A stretch of 64,000 nucleotides of DNA from Chloroflexota bacterium (lineage in GTDB: Bacteria; Chloroflexota; Anaerolineae; UBA4142; SHND01). Below, piece after piece: positions 41,468 through 50,808 of this stretch (its first letter is position 1; every line of letters starts with the position of its first letter). The translations under genes were made by a program, and so were the position numbers. The stretch covers positions 1-64,000 of the forward strand of contig SHND01000039.1 of NCBI GenBank assembly GCA_004295045.1, given 5' to 3'. The notes under the pieces are model-generated. The model did not search any database, was not told where the DNA came from, and saw nothing but the letters and a program-made list of their open reading frames with translations.

Positions 41468-42682
41468 CTACGGATAGACCCACGCCGGTTCGGTGTCGTC
41501 TTTGTCGTTTTGCGTCAAACGAATAATGCCGCGCTGATCCTCGTTCACCGCGCCGGTCGGCGCGTACAACAAATACAGTTCGCGACGGTCGTTGCCTTCA
41601 CCCGCGCCGGTGTACGCGACGAACGCGAGCCAATTTCCATCGGGCGACCATTTCGGCTGTTCGGCACCGGCAGGAATGTTCGTCAGCTGTCGCGGATTGG
41701 AACCGTCCGCGTTCATCACCCAGATTTGAGCAATGCCGCTGCGATTCGAAACAAACGCGATCCGATTTCCATCTGGCGACCACGCGGGCTGCGCTTCTTG
41801 TGACGTCTCGCTTGTAAGCCGCGTCAATTGTCCGCCGTCGAGTGCAATGGTGTAAATATCAGATACATTGCCTTGTCGCTGCGTGAACGCAAGATGATCG
41901 CCTGCGGGATTGAAACTCGCCTGCCCATCGTATGCATCGGTATCGGTCAGCGGATGTTGATTTTTACCGTCCGCATCGCCGAGTACTAGATTCGTCGCGC
42001 CATTCGCATCCGTAATTTCAAATGCGATTTTTTTTCCGTCCGGTGAAAAAGTGGGACGTTGAACGGCGTTGAGATTCGGCGTGAGGACGGTGAGCGTGGG
42101 ATTGTCCAGCGCGCGCGTCACCAACTGCCACGCGTTATTTTGATTGGAAACGAACGCGACGGTTTTGTTTGGCGAAAGCGCGGGCTGGCGATTTTGCGAA
42201 CGCGGCGCCTGCCACAAGCCCGTTGCGCGCGTATCCGTTTGAATTTCGTACAACGCGTGTCCGCCGTCACGATTCGAGGCGAACAATAATTTTTGTTTCG
42301 GCGGAATGACCACGCCAAACAGCGACGCCGCGCCGTAGCGGTCTGCGGCATCGTACGCGCGCGCGGCGAGCGGATACACGCCGGGCGCGGGCGGCTTCCA
42401 TTGCCACGCAACCGCCCACGGATTCGACAGTGCAGGATTCGGGTTCACTTCGCGCGCGAGCATTTGATCGCCCGCCCACAATTCCGCGCGCGTCACGCGA
42501 TCACCGCGCGTTGTCACGGAAACGGTCACAATGTCGCCGACTTCGACCGAAGTAAATTCAATTTTCGGCGGAGGCGGCGCAGGCGGATTAATGGTCATGT
42601 ACGCGAGATAGGCGACAAGGACGAGTCCGCCAACAAGCGTAATGCCGAGAACAACTGCAATGAGTTTGGAAAGAAAGGACAT
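41468..42682 (-). CDS. Membrane-anchored TolB-like WD40/beta-propeller protein
   Basis: This protein of 404 residues has an N-terminal helix (about 5-32), a short Ig-like sandwich (about 40-125; IEFTSVEVGDIVTVSVTTRGDRVTRAELW) and then a TolB-type propeller (LLFASNRDGGHALYEIQ, PTFSPDGKKIAFEITD, ASFNPAGDHLAFTQRQ, PAWSPDGNRIAFVSNRSGIAQIWVMNADGS, PKWSPDGNWLAFVAY). It should be exposed outside the membrane. A longer version begins with TTG inside a repeat; ATG 42682 is chosen. No enzymatic residues are known for this repeat class; ligand or protein binding is likely. Confidence 0.88.
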   Translation of the reverse strand: MSFLSKLIAVVLGITLVGGLVLVAYLAYMTINPPAPPPPKIEFTSVEVGDIVTVSVTTRGDRVTRAELWAGDQMLAREVNPNPALSNPWAVAWQWKPPAPGVYPLAARAYDAADRYGAASLFGVVIPPKQKLLFASNRDGGHALYEIQTDTRATGLWQAPRSQNRQPALSPNKTVAFVSNQNNAWQLVTRALDNPTLTVLTPNLNAVQRPTFSPDGKKIAFEITDANGATNLVLGDADGKNQHPLTDTDAYDGQASFNPAGDHLAFTQRQGNVSDIYTIALDGGQLTRLTSETSQEAQPAWSPDGNRIAFVSNRSGIAQIWVMNADGSNPRQLTNIPAGAEQPKWSPDGNWLAFVAYTGAGEGNDRRELYLLYAPTGAVNEDQRGIIRLTQNDKDDTEPAWVYP

Positions 42683-42684
42683 GG

Positions 42685-42740
42685 GCTGAATGGACAATGA
42701 ACAATGAACAAATCATTCGTCGTCCGTCATTCGTCTTTGG
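42685..42740. repeat. Short tandem repeats at the TolB-like gene start
   Basis: TGGACAATGAACAATGAACAAATC followed by ATTCGTCGTCCGTCATTCGTC. Members of both unit families occur elsewhere in the window. Confidence 0.6.
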
Positions 42741-43080
42741 TCAAACGTTTCGCGCGTTTTGCTTCGTACGATTGACGCGCGGCGGTAGGCAGCGTGCGCC
42801 CAATATAGCGCGAGCGCGTCCGTCCATTTTCTTTCCAATAGGCGTACCAATAGGGACCGTGCGGACAGCGCGAACAATTTTCTTTGCCACAGCGCACCGT
42901 CTCGAAACGAAACGTGATAGAGCCAATTTGCGCTTCCATGCGCGCAGGCGCCGCCGTGTTTACATCACGTCCCGCGCGGCGGTCTAACAACGCCGCATTC
43001 AAGCGTTCGTCAATTGCGTGCAATTCCGCGAGTTGTTTTTCGGAAAGCTCGCCGAGCAGCTCTTGTTTGGTTTTGGGCAT
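42727..43080 (-). CDS. Small Cys-containing protein, DUF6788-like
   Basis: This 117-residue protein begins with a helical coiled segment (KQELLGELSEKQLAELHAIDERLNAALL) and then has VRCGKENCSRCPHGPYWYAYWKENGRTRSRYIGR. The Cys cluster and GPYWYAYW motif are those of a family of small proteins often found beside transposons and plasmid genes (DUF6788 in my memory). The motif probably binds a metal and nucleic acid. No transposase was found nearby, so it may be a domesticated remnant. Confidence 0.65.
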   Translation of the reverse strand: MPKTKQELLGELSEKQLAELHAIDERLNAALLDRRAGRDVNTAAPARMEAQIGSITFRFETVRCGKENCSRCPHGPYWYAYWKENGRTRSRYIGRTLPTAARQSYEAKRAKRLTKDE

Positions 43081-43095
43081 AATTTGATGTTTGCG

Positions 43096-43122
43096 TAGGA
43101 ATGGACCTGGGTTCCGTTCCTC
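43096..43122. repeat. Degenerate copy of the GGAACC/GGTTCC palindrome
   Basis: AGGAATGGACC and GGTTCCGTTCCT are imperfect inverted arms lying in a gap between genes, related to the copy inside the phosphatase gene at 11,468. Confidence 0.6.
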
Positions 43123-43191
43123 AATTGCTTATGTAACGCGCACAATAGCAGAACCGCGCGCGGGTGTCAAGGACATCTACGCGAAGATTTT

Positions 43192-44265
43192 TCAATTCAT
43201 TCTGCGCCAAATCATTGTCTTGTCCAAATCACTCACACTACGTTTCCCGGTCAATGCCATCGCGGTATCAAATTCATCGCGCAATAGTTCAATCACACGC
43301 TGCACACCGCGCGCGCCATCCGCCGCGAGTCCCCAAATGTACGGACGTCCAATGCACACGGCACGCGCGCCCAGCGCGACCGCTTTGAGGATGTCCGCGC
43401 CGCGCCGCACGCCGCCGTCCAAATAAATTTCCAAACGCGCGCCAACCGCATCCGCGATTTCCGGCAAAACATCAAGTGACGCGGGGGCGCCATCGAGCTG
43501 CCGTCCGCCGTGATTCGATACGACGATTGCAGCCGCGCCGTGATCGAACGCCAACTGCGCGTCCTCCGCCGTGAGCAGACCTTTGATCACAATCGGCAGT
43601 TTCGTTTTTTGGCGCAACCACTCGACATCGCGCCACGTCAAATCATCTTTCCACGCCAGTTCTTCGTAATGCGCGGCTTTGATGATCGCAGTGGGCGCGT
43701 CGTCCGTTCGCGCAAGCAAATTTTCCACATGCACCTGCGCGAATGAAAGCTTGTTGCGCCGATCGCGTTCGCGGTTCGCACCAAAGGTTGCATCTACGGT
43801 CAGTACGATAGCGCGAAAATGATTTCGTTCCGCGCGCCGCACAAGCCATTCGTTCACACCTTTATCCTTCATCATGTAGAGCTGATACCACAGCGGGCTT
43901 GTCGCCGCGCGCGCGACATCTTCCATCGTGCGCGTAGCGAGCGTACTCAACATCATCGGAATGCCCAGCGCGCCCGCGCCGCGCGCCGTTTCACATTCGC
44001 CTTCGGGATGCGCGAATTTTTGATACGCCGTCGGCGCGAGCATCAACGGAAACGGAATTTTTGTACCCAAAACGTTGGTGGATAAATCGCGCTGTGACGC
44101 GTCCACCAAATAGCGCGGGCGCAGAAACGTACGCTCAAAAGCGGCGCGATTTTCGCGCAGTGTAATTTCATCTTCCGCGCCGCCGGTAATGTAATCCCAC
44201 GCGTTCGCTTTAATGCGTTCGCGCGCGAACGCTTCAAATTCGAAAACGTTGACGGGTTCGATCAT
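43192..44265 (-). CDS. FMN-dependent alpha-hydroxyacid oxidase/dehydrogenase
   Basis: This protein of 357 residues starts at the ATG with GAGGAG 6 nt upstream; the longer N-terminus available upstream is not homologous. It has the complete family pattern: YITGGAEDEITLRENRAAF, FPLMLAPTAYQKFAHPEGE, TLATRTMEDVA, LTVDATFGANRERDRRNK, KLPIVIKGLLTAEDAQLA and the active-site SNHGGRQLDGAPASLD (catalytic His about 252), with EIYLDGGVRRGADILKAVALGARAVCIGRPYIWGLAA. Substrates of the family include L-lactate, glycolate and mandelate; sequence alone does not choose between them. It is monocistronic and divergent from the CHAT-SIR2 operon. Confidence 0.92.
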   Translation of the reverse strand: MIEPVNVFEFEAFARERIKANAWDYITGGAEDEITLRENRAAFERTFLRPRYLVDASQRDLSTNVLGTKIPFPLMLAPTAYQKFAHPEGECETARGAGALGIPMMLSTLATRTMEDVARAATSPLWYQLYMMKDKGVNEWLVRRAERNHFRAIVLTVDATFGANRERDRRNKLSFAQVHVENLLARTDDAPTAIIKAAHYEELAWKDDLTWRDVEWLRQKTKLPIVIKGLLTAEDAQLAFDHGAAAIVVSNHGGRQLDGAPASLDVLPEIADAVGARLEIYLDGGVRRGADILKAVALGARAVCIGRPYIWGLAADGARGVQRVIELLRDEFDTAMALTGKRSVSDLDKTMIWRRMN

Positions 44266-44389
44266 GCCTGCTCCTCTTTGATTTTTATTCGAACTATGCT
44301 GCGCCATTGTAAAAATCTTGCGGCGTATTTCACCGCGCCTTGACCGGCAAATTGTCTTGTACGTGACGAACTCTAACACACTTATGAGT

Positions 44390-44395
44390 TATAAT
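44390..44395 (+). promoter_or_regulatory. Candidate -10 box (TATAAT) of the CHAT-SIR2 run
   Basis: A consensus TATAAT about 33 nt before the CHAT-SIR2 start. The upstream -35 region has no good match to TTGACA, so an activator or another sigma factor may be needed. Confidence 0.5.
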
Positions 44396-44427
44396 TAGAG
44401 TACATTCGCACGGTAGAAGGATTGTTT

Positions 44428-46476
44428 ATGGCAGCAACGGAATTTGCGGATCTCGAAATCACTTTGAATCGTTGGAATGCAGATGCGTATCGCGTCGAAT
44501 TGCGGTACAGCCAGCCCGACAGCGATGTGGATATTCGCCTCGCGCCCGGCACGCCCGCGCTTGCCAAATTTGATCCCGTGCAGCTGAACATGCTCGCGCA
44601 GGACCCCAAGGCGTACGGCACCCTGCTCGGCGCGAATTTGTTTGGCGACGCGAACGTGAAAACTGCCTTTGCCCAAGCGCGCGCCAACGCACAGTCTCAA
44701 GATGCGTCCCTGCGCTTGCGCTTGTTCATTGATTCCGCCGCGCCCGAACTCCATTCCTTGCGTTGGGAAACGCTGCGCGATCCGCAAGATGGTTCGTCGC
44801 TCGTCACCAGCGAACGCATTTTGTTCACGCGCTATCTCGCCTCGCAAGATTATCGCCGCGTAAAAATCAAACCGCAAGCCGACCTGCGCGCGCTTGTCTT
44901 TATCGCGAATCCATCGAATCTGGCAGAATATTCGCTTGCAGCGGTGGATGCCGCAGGAGAATTGGAGCGCGCGAAAAACGCGTTGGGAAATATCGCGCTC
45001 ATCACCCCGGATGCAAATCAACCGGCGACATTAAACGCGCTCACCGAAAAATTACGCGAGGATGTGGATATTTTATATCTGGTCGCACACGGCGCGGTAG
45101 TTGATGGCGAACCGCGTTTGTATTTGCAAGGCGACGATGGCAAAGTAAAGGTCGAGAACGGCGGTGATCTGGTGACGCGCATCAGCGAATTACAAAACGC
45201 GCCGCGTCTCGTCGTCCTCGCATCATGTCAAAGCGCGAACATGTCATCGAACGATAACGGCGCGCTCGCGTCACTCGGACCGCGTTTAGCGGCGGCAGGA
45301 GTTTCGGCAGTGATTGCGATGCAGGGCAACATCACGATGCAAACGGTCGCGCAATTCATGCCGGTCTTTTTCAAAGAGCTGCAGCGCGATGGACAAATTG
45401 ATCGCGCAATGGCGGCGGCGCGCGCCGTTGTGCGTGACAATGCCGATGCGTGGATGCCCGTTTTGTTTTTGCGGCTCAAGAGTGGACGCATTTGGTATGT
45501 GCCCGGATTCGGCGGCGAGAAAAAGAGTTTTGAAAAATGGCCCGCGCTCGTGGACGCAATTAACAGTGGTCGCTGCACGCCAATTTTGGGCGCGGGCATT
45601 TCGGAAGCGCTGCTTGGTTCGCGCCGCGAGATTGCCGCGCGTTGGGCTGAAGAATATCGTTTTCCGCTCGCGCCGTTCGCGCGCGAAGATTTGCCCGAGG
45701 TGGCGCAATATCTTGCAGTCAATCAGTCGCCGATTTTTCCGCGTCAAGGTTTGGGAAAATTTTTACGCAGCCAGATTTGGCAGCGTTTTGGCGCGCAGCT
45801 CGCGCCCGCTTTGCAAAACGCAGACTTGCCGCAATTGATTTCCGCCGTCGGCGAATTGAATCGCCAACGCGATACGAGCGACGCGCACGCGGTTCTCGCG
45901 TCCTTGCCCTTTCCCATTTACATCACGACGAATCCGGACAATTTGTTGACCGACGCATTGAAAGCGGCAGGCAAGGACCCACAGGTGGAATTGTGTAGAT
46001 GGAACGACGGGATGGAAACGGAATCCATTTACAAACGCGAGCCCGATTATCGTCCGGATGAAAAGCGTCCGCTCGTTTATTGTTTGTTCGGACAATTTTC
46101 GGATTTGGATTCGATGGTCTTGACCGAAGACGATTACTTTGATTATCTCATCGGCGTCACCTCGAACAAAGATTTAATTCCCGGTGTGGTCAAGCGCGCG
46201 CTCGCGGACAGCGCGTTGTTGTTTCTCGGTTTTCAATTGGACGATTGGAATTTTCGCGTCTTGTATCGCAGTATCATGTCACAGCAAGGCGGCAATCGGC
46301 GCAAAAATTATTCGCACATCGCCGCGCAAATTGATCCGGAGGAAGGACGCATTCTCGAGCCCGAACGCGCGCGCCGTTATCTCGAAAGCTATTTCGGCGA
46401 CGCGGACATTAGCATTTATTGGGGCAGCGCGGAGGATTTTGTGAGAGATTTGCAAAAGCAGGCGGGGAAAAAGTGA
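44428..46476 (+). CDS. CHAT-domain protease fused to a SIR2-like domain
   Basis: This 682-residue protein starts at the ATG with AAGGA 6 nt upstream. Its first half is a CHAT (caspase-like) domain with catalytic His221 (ILYLVAHGAVV) and Cys267 (LVVLASCQSA), preceded by a beta-rich region (LDADVDIR... LRLRLFIDSAAPELHSLRWETL). The second half (about 375-680) is a SIR2_2-like NAD-binding domain: CTPILGAGISEALLG, then YITTNPDNLL, and LFLGFQLDDWNFRVLYRSI. CHAT proteases often act as death or effector proteases, and such SIR2 domains deplete NAD in defence systems. The stop overlaps the start of the nSTAND gene (GTGA), so both are made together. Confidence 0.88.
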   Translation: MAATEFADLEITLNRWNADAYRVELRYSQPDSDVDIRLAPGTPALAKFDPVQLNMLAQDPKAYGTLLGANLFGDANVKTAFAQARANAQSQDASLRLRLFIDSAAPELHSLRWETLRDPQDGSSLVTSERILFTRYLASQDYRRVKIKPQADLRALVFIANPSNLAEYSLAAVDAAGELERAKNALGNIALITPDANQPATLNALTEKLREDVDILYLVAHGAVVDGEPRLYLQGDDGKVKVENGGDLVTRISELQNAPRLVVLASCQSANMSSNDNGALASLGPRLAAAGVSAVIAMQGNITMQTVAQFMPVFFKELQRDGQIDRAMAAARAVVRDNADAWMPVLFLRLKSGRIWYVPGFGGEKKSFEKWPALVDAINSGRCTPILGAGISEALLGSRREIAARWAEEYRFPLAPFAREDLPEVAQYLAVNQSPIFPRQGLGKFLRSQIWQRFGAQLAPALQNADLPQLISAVGELNRQRDTSDAHAVLASLPFPIYITTNPDNLLTDALKAAGKDPQVELCRWNDGMETESIYKREPDYRPDEKRPLVYCLFGQFSDLDSMVLTEDDYFDYLIGVTSNKDLIPGVVKRALADSALLFLGFQLDDWNFRVLYRSIMSQQGGNRRKNYSHIAAQIDPEEGRILEPERARRYLESYFGDADISIYWGSAEDFVRDLQKQAGKK

Positions 46477-49400
46477 GTAACTCTCGTCCCAACCCGTACG
46501 TCGGTCCGCGTTCGTTTCGCACGGGCGAAAAAATGTATGGCCGCGAACGCGAAACGCTTGAACTGCTCGATTTAGTCATCGCCGAGCGGATTGTGTTGCT
46601 GTACTCGCCGTCAGGCGCAGGAAAAACCTCGCTCATCCAAGCCGCACTCGTGCCAAAATTGCAAGAGGAAGGCTTTAACGTTACGCGCCCAATTCGGGTG
46701 AGTAGTGAGCCGCCCGTGCTTCCTCCGCCGCCCGGCGCAAATCCCGAACGCGCGGCAACCACCAGCGTTAACCGTTTCGTGCTTTCGACTTTGCTGTCGC
46801 TCGAAGAACCGCTGCCTCAAGCACAACGCTTGCCGCTTGCAGCTCTTGCAGGTTTGAGCTTTGACGAATATCTCAAACAACGCGGCGAGTTGGGAAACAA
46901 GAGCCCTGTTCTTATTTTCGATCAGTTCGAAGAAATTTTGACGCTCGAGCCGACGAACCTTGCCGCAAAATTCGCGTTCTTTGAACAGGTCGGTGAAGCG
47001 CTTCGTAATCGCGGACGTTGGGCATTATTCTCAATGCGCGAAGATTATCTCGCGGGTCTCGATCCGTATCTTTTGCCCATTCCCACACGTTTCACCACAA
47101 CCTACCGTCTTGACCTTTTGGGAACCAATGCCGCGCGCGAAGCGATTCAAAAACCTGCGCGCGGCGCCGGTGTGGATTTTACCGATGCGGCGGCGAACAA
47201 ACTCGTCAACGATCTGTCTCAAATTCGCATTCAGCGTCCGGATGGGACGATGGAGCTGCAAGCAGGTCCGTACGTCGAGCCCGTGCAACTGCAAGTCGTG
47301 TGTTATCGCTTGTGGGACAAGCTGCCCGACACGAAAAACGAAATCGTCGAAAGCGACCTCACCCAAGTTGGCGATGTCAACACCGCGCTCGCCGATTACT
47401 ATGCCGCGAGTGTGAAAAATATCGCGGCGACATCGGGCGAAAAAGAACGCGTCATCCGCGAATGGTTTGACCGACAGCTCATCACCGAGCAGGGAATTCG
47501 CGGGCAGGTGTTGATGGAGCCGGAACGCAGTCGCGGTTTGGCGAACACCGCCATTCGCGGATTGGTGAACGCGCATCTTGTCCGCGCGGACGAACGCCGC
47601 GGCGCGACGTGGTACGAGCTCGCACACGATCGTTTGATCGAACCGGTGCGTAAAAACAATGCCGCGTGGTTTCAAGAAAATTTGAGCGCGCTCCAGCGCG
47701 ACGCCGATTTATGGGACCGCAGTGAGCGCCCCGAAGGAATGCTCTTGCGCGGCAAAGCATTGCAAGAAGCGGAAACGTGGGCGCAAGCGCACGCGAACGA
47801 ATTGACGCCGACTGAACAAGCATATTTGAGCGAATGTCGGCAAGCACGGCTCGTCAAAGAAAAAGAAGAGAAACAAAATCGCCGCATTCGTTATTTGGCG
47901 ATTGGCGCGACGGTACTGAGTGTGATTGCGCTGTTCGGCATTTGCGCCACGCTCATTTTCGCTAATCAACTTGGTGCATCGTTGAGCGAAACCGAGCAGG
48001 CGCGTACGCTGGCAAACAAGAACGCAGAGGAAGCCAACACTGCGAAACTACAAGCACAGCAGCAAGAGCGCGTTTCAAAAATGACGAACGCGTCGCTTTC
48101 GCAGCTCACAGTGGACCCCGAAGTGAGTTTGCTTTTGGCGATGCAGGCGTACAGTACGACACAATCGGTAGAGACGGATGACATCTTGCGCCAAGCCGTG
48201 ACCGAGTCGCGCGTGCGCGGCACACTGCGCGGACACACCGACAGTGTAGATTCAGTCGCCACCAGTCCCGACGGAAAATATTTCGCAACCGGTTCGGGCG
48301 ACCAGACTGCCATTATTTGGGACGCCGCGAATGGCAAACAAGTGTACGTTTTAAAAGGACACACCGCGCCGATTTGGACGGTAGCTTTTAGCCCCGACGG
48401 GAAAACACTTTTGACGACGAGCGAAGATACGACCGCGCGGCTCTGGGACTTGTCCGCCTGCAAAGATGGCACATGTGCCGCGCGTGAATTAAAAGGGCAT
48501 ACCCAAGCGGTGTGGGGCGGCGCGTTTAGCCCAACTGGCGATGAGGTTGTAACGGTTGGCAACGACGGCATTGCCAAATTGTGGCGGAGCGCGAGCGGTG
48601 AATTTTTGGGCGATATTGCCAAACATGCTCAAGCCATTAACGCCGCCGCGTTCAGTCCCGATGGACGTTACCTCGTCACCGCCAGCGCGGATCAAACCGC
48701 GCAGATCACAGATTTGACAACGTGCCAGGGCACGGCTTGTACGGGACAGACCTTTGAGGGACAAGCCGCGCTGTGGAATGTTGCGTTTAGTCCTGACAGC
48801 AAATACGTGGTGGTGGCAAGCGATGATCAAAATGCGTACAAAATAAATCTCGCCACAAACAGCAGTGAGCTCCAATTGAGTGGACACAGTGACGCCGTCT
48901 TGGGCACCGCGTACAGTCCTGACGGAAAATATATTGCTACAGGCAGCCGCGATGGAACGGCGCGCGTCTGGGATGCAAACACAGGGCAAGCGATTGCGAT
49001 ATTGCGCGGTCACGACAATTCGGTGTGGAGCGTCGCATTCACGCCCGATAGCCGCCTCTTGCTGACAGGCAGCGCGGATACGACCGCGCGGCTTTGGGAT
49101 ATTTCCGACAGCGCCGCCCTACGCGTCTTGCGCGGTCACTTTAACAAAGTATTGGGCGCAGATTACAGCGGCGACGGAAAACGCGTCATTTCCGTTGGCG
49201 CCGACGGCGAGGGGCGCGTGTGGGATGTCGAAACGGGTACGATCATTGCCAATTTGGTTGGGCATGAAGGATGGGTCAGCGACGGCGCGTTGAATCAAGA
49301 CGGCTCACGCGCGGCGACAGCAAGTTTTGACACCACTGCACGCATTTGGGATCTAGCCAGCTGCGAGGACATTCATGGTGATGTCAATATTGATTCCAAA

Positions 49401-50789
49401 TGCAAGTTCACCGAGCTCCAAGGACACGCAGACGTCGTGCGCAGTGTCACATTCAGTCCCGATGGAAAATTTGTGTTGACCGCGAGCGATGACCTCACCG
49501 CGCGTTTGTGGGATGCGGCGACGGGCGCGCTCGTGAAAACATTTGAAGGACACGAAGGTCCGGTCAATCACGCAGTCTTTGGCAGTGATGGAAAAGAGAT
49601 TGTCACCGCGAGTAATGACCGCACCGCCATCGTGTGGGATGTCGAAACGGGCGAGCCAAAGATTGTGCTGCGCGGACACGCGGGTCCCGTGACCAATGCG
49701 TCGTTCAATCACGATGCCACGCAAGTTGCGACCGCGAGCGAAGATCGCACCGCCCGCATTTGGGATATTGCAAATTGTAAGCAGGTTGGGAGTGAGGCGG
49801 ATTGTCCATTCAAGGAATTGAAAGGACATTCGGGCGCGGTGACGGGCGCGGTTTTTACACAAGATGGCAAATTTGTTGTGACCGGCAGCGCGGATAAAAC
49901 GGCGCGCGTCTGGGATACAACCACCGATGAAACGATCAGCATCTTGCGCGGGCATACCGACAAAATCCAAACCGTCGAATTGAGTCCCGACGATCAATCT
50001 GTGTTAACAGCCAGCTCGGATAAAACGGTACGGATTGTGCCTCGCCGCATCGAGGACATCCTTGCCATCGCGCGCACGCGCATTACACGCGCCTTGTCGT
50101 GCGACGAATGGTTGATTGCGGTGGGCGATCCAGATTATTGCCCCGGCGGCGGCATCGCCCAAAATGCGATTGCCTTGCCGACCCTCGCGCCAATCACGCG
50201 CGTTGCGGTGGAATCGAATTCACAGCCCGTAGTGGGCGCGTCAACGGCGACGCCAATTGCACCAACTGTCGCCGCCACAACCGCGCCATCGCCCACGGCT
50301 CAACCAACTGTTGACTTGTCCGTACCTTCCGGAGGAGGGGGAAGCACAGTCCTCGCGACGGTAACTGCAGCGCCTACCGTCACGGCAGCTTCAAGCCCAC
50401 CGCCATCGCCAACGCGCGCGGCATCGCCCACCCCAAACGTTGCGCCGGGCGTGTACATTTCACGCATCGTGTATCAACCATTGGGCGGACCGAATTTTCA
50501 ATTCAAGGTGACGTTTTTGAATACCACCGATGCGCCGGTCACATATTCGAAATGGCTTGTGCCATTCTTTGAACCCGGCGCGAAAAATTCAATGGGCGCG
50601 CCAAAGGGCGTAGAAAATACGATTCCGGTTGGCACGTCCGAACAACTCACGGAAACCTGGAAAGTTGGCGTGGGACAATGCACACCGTTCACGGCAAAAC
50701 CCGTTTCGCAAGATCAAGACGGGCGCCAAACTCCTTTTGCGCTGACGAATGGGCAGCCCGCCACGCTCGATTTTCAATTGTGTCCGTAA
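46473..50789 (+). CDS. Transmembrane nSTAND1 NTPase with 14 WD40 repeats and exported C-terminal domain
   Basis: This 1438-residue protein starts with GTG (GTGA overlap, GGGG upstream). The N-terminal NPYVGPRSFRTGEKMYGR is typical of nSTAND1. P-loop SPSGAGKTS is at 45-53 and the Walker B region is FDQFEEIL. A hydrophobic helix lies at about 474-496, then a coiled segment and 14 WD40 repeats (about 582-1186; GHTDSVDSVATSPDGKYFATGS...). A Thr/Pro-rich linker (to about 1320) and a beta-rich module (YISRIVYQPLGGPNFQFKVTFLNTT...) end the protein. If the helix spans the membrane, the propellers face outwards and the NTPase inwards. STAND proteins usually switch on by ligand-induced oligomerisation and could activate the CHAT-SIR2 partner. 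Confidence 0.92.
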   Translation: MSNSRPNPYVGPRSFRTGEKMYGRERETLELLDLVIAERIVLLYSPSGAGKTSLIQAALVPKLQEEGFNVTRPIRVSSEPPVLPPPPGANPERAATTSVNRFVLSTLLSLEEPLPQAQRLPLAALAGLSFDEYLKQRGELGNKSPVLIFDQFEEILTLEPTNLAAKFAFFEQVGEALRNRGRWALFSMREDYLAGLDPYLLPIPTRFTTTYRLDLLGTNAAREAIQKPARGAGVDFTDAAANKLVNDLSQIRIQRPDGTMELQAGPYVEPVQLQVVCYRLWDKLPDTKNEIVESDLTQVGDVNTALADYYAASVKNIAATSGEKERVIREWFDRQLITEQGIRGQVLMEPERSRGLANTAIRGLVNAHLVRADERRGATWYELAHDRLIEPVRKNNAAWFQENLSALQRDADLWDRSERPEGMLLRGKALQEAETWAQAHANELTPTEQAYLSECRQARLVKEKEEKQNRRIRYLAIGATVLSVIALFGICATLIFANQLGASLSETEQARTLANKNAEEANTAKLQAQQQERVSKMTNASLSQLTVDPEVSLLLAMQAYSTTQSVETDDILRQAVTESRVRGTLRGHTDSVDSVATSPDGKYFATGSGDQTAIIWDAANGKQVYVLKGHTAPIWTVAFSPDGKTLLTTSEDTTARLWDLSACKDGTCAARELKGHTQAVWGGAFSPTGDEVVTVGNDGIAKLWRSASGEFLGDIAKHAQAINAAAFSPDGRYLVTASADQTAQITDLTTCQGTACTGQTFEGQAALWNVAFSPDSKYVVVASDDQNAYKINLATNSSELQLSGHSDAVLGTAYSPDGKYIATGSRDGTARVWDANTGQAIAILRGHDNSVWSVAFTPDSRLLLTGSADTTARLWDISDSAALRVLRGHFNKVLGADYSGDGKRVISVGADGEGRVWDVETGTIIANLVGHEGWVSDGALNQDGSRAATASFDTTARIWDLASCEDIHGDVNIDSKCKFTELQGHADVVRSVTFSPDGKFVLTASDDLTARLWDAATGALVKTFEGHEGPVNHAVFGSDGKEIVTASNDRTAIVWDVETGEPKIVLRGHAGPVTNASFNHDATQVATASEDRTARIWDIANCKQVGSEADCPFKELKGHSGAVTGAVFTQDGKFVVTGSADKTARVWDTTTDETISILRGHTDKIQTVELSPDDQSVLTASSDKTVRIVPRRIEDILAIARTRITRALSCDEWLIAVGDPDYCPGGGIAQNAIALPTLAPITRVAVESNSQPVVGASTATPIAPTVAATTAPSPTAQPTVDLSVPSGGGGSTVLATVTAAPTVTAASSPPPSPTRAASPTPNVAPGVYISRIVYQPLGGPNFQFKVTFLNTTDAPVTYSKWLVPFFEPGAKNSMGAPKGVENTIPVGTSEQLTETWKVGVGQCTPFTAKPVSQDQDGRQTPFALTNGQPATLDFQLCP

Positions 50790-50808
50790 CACAAATCGGA
50801 TTGAATAA

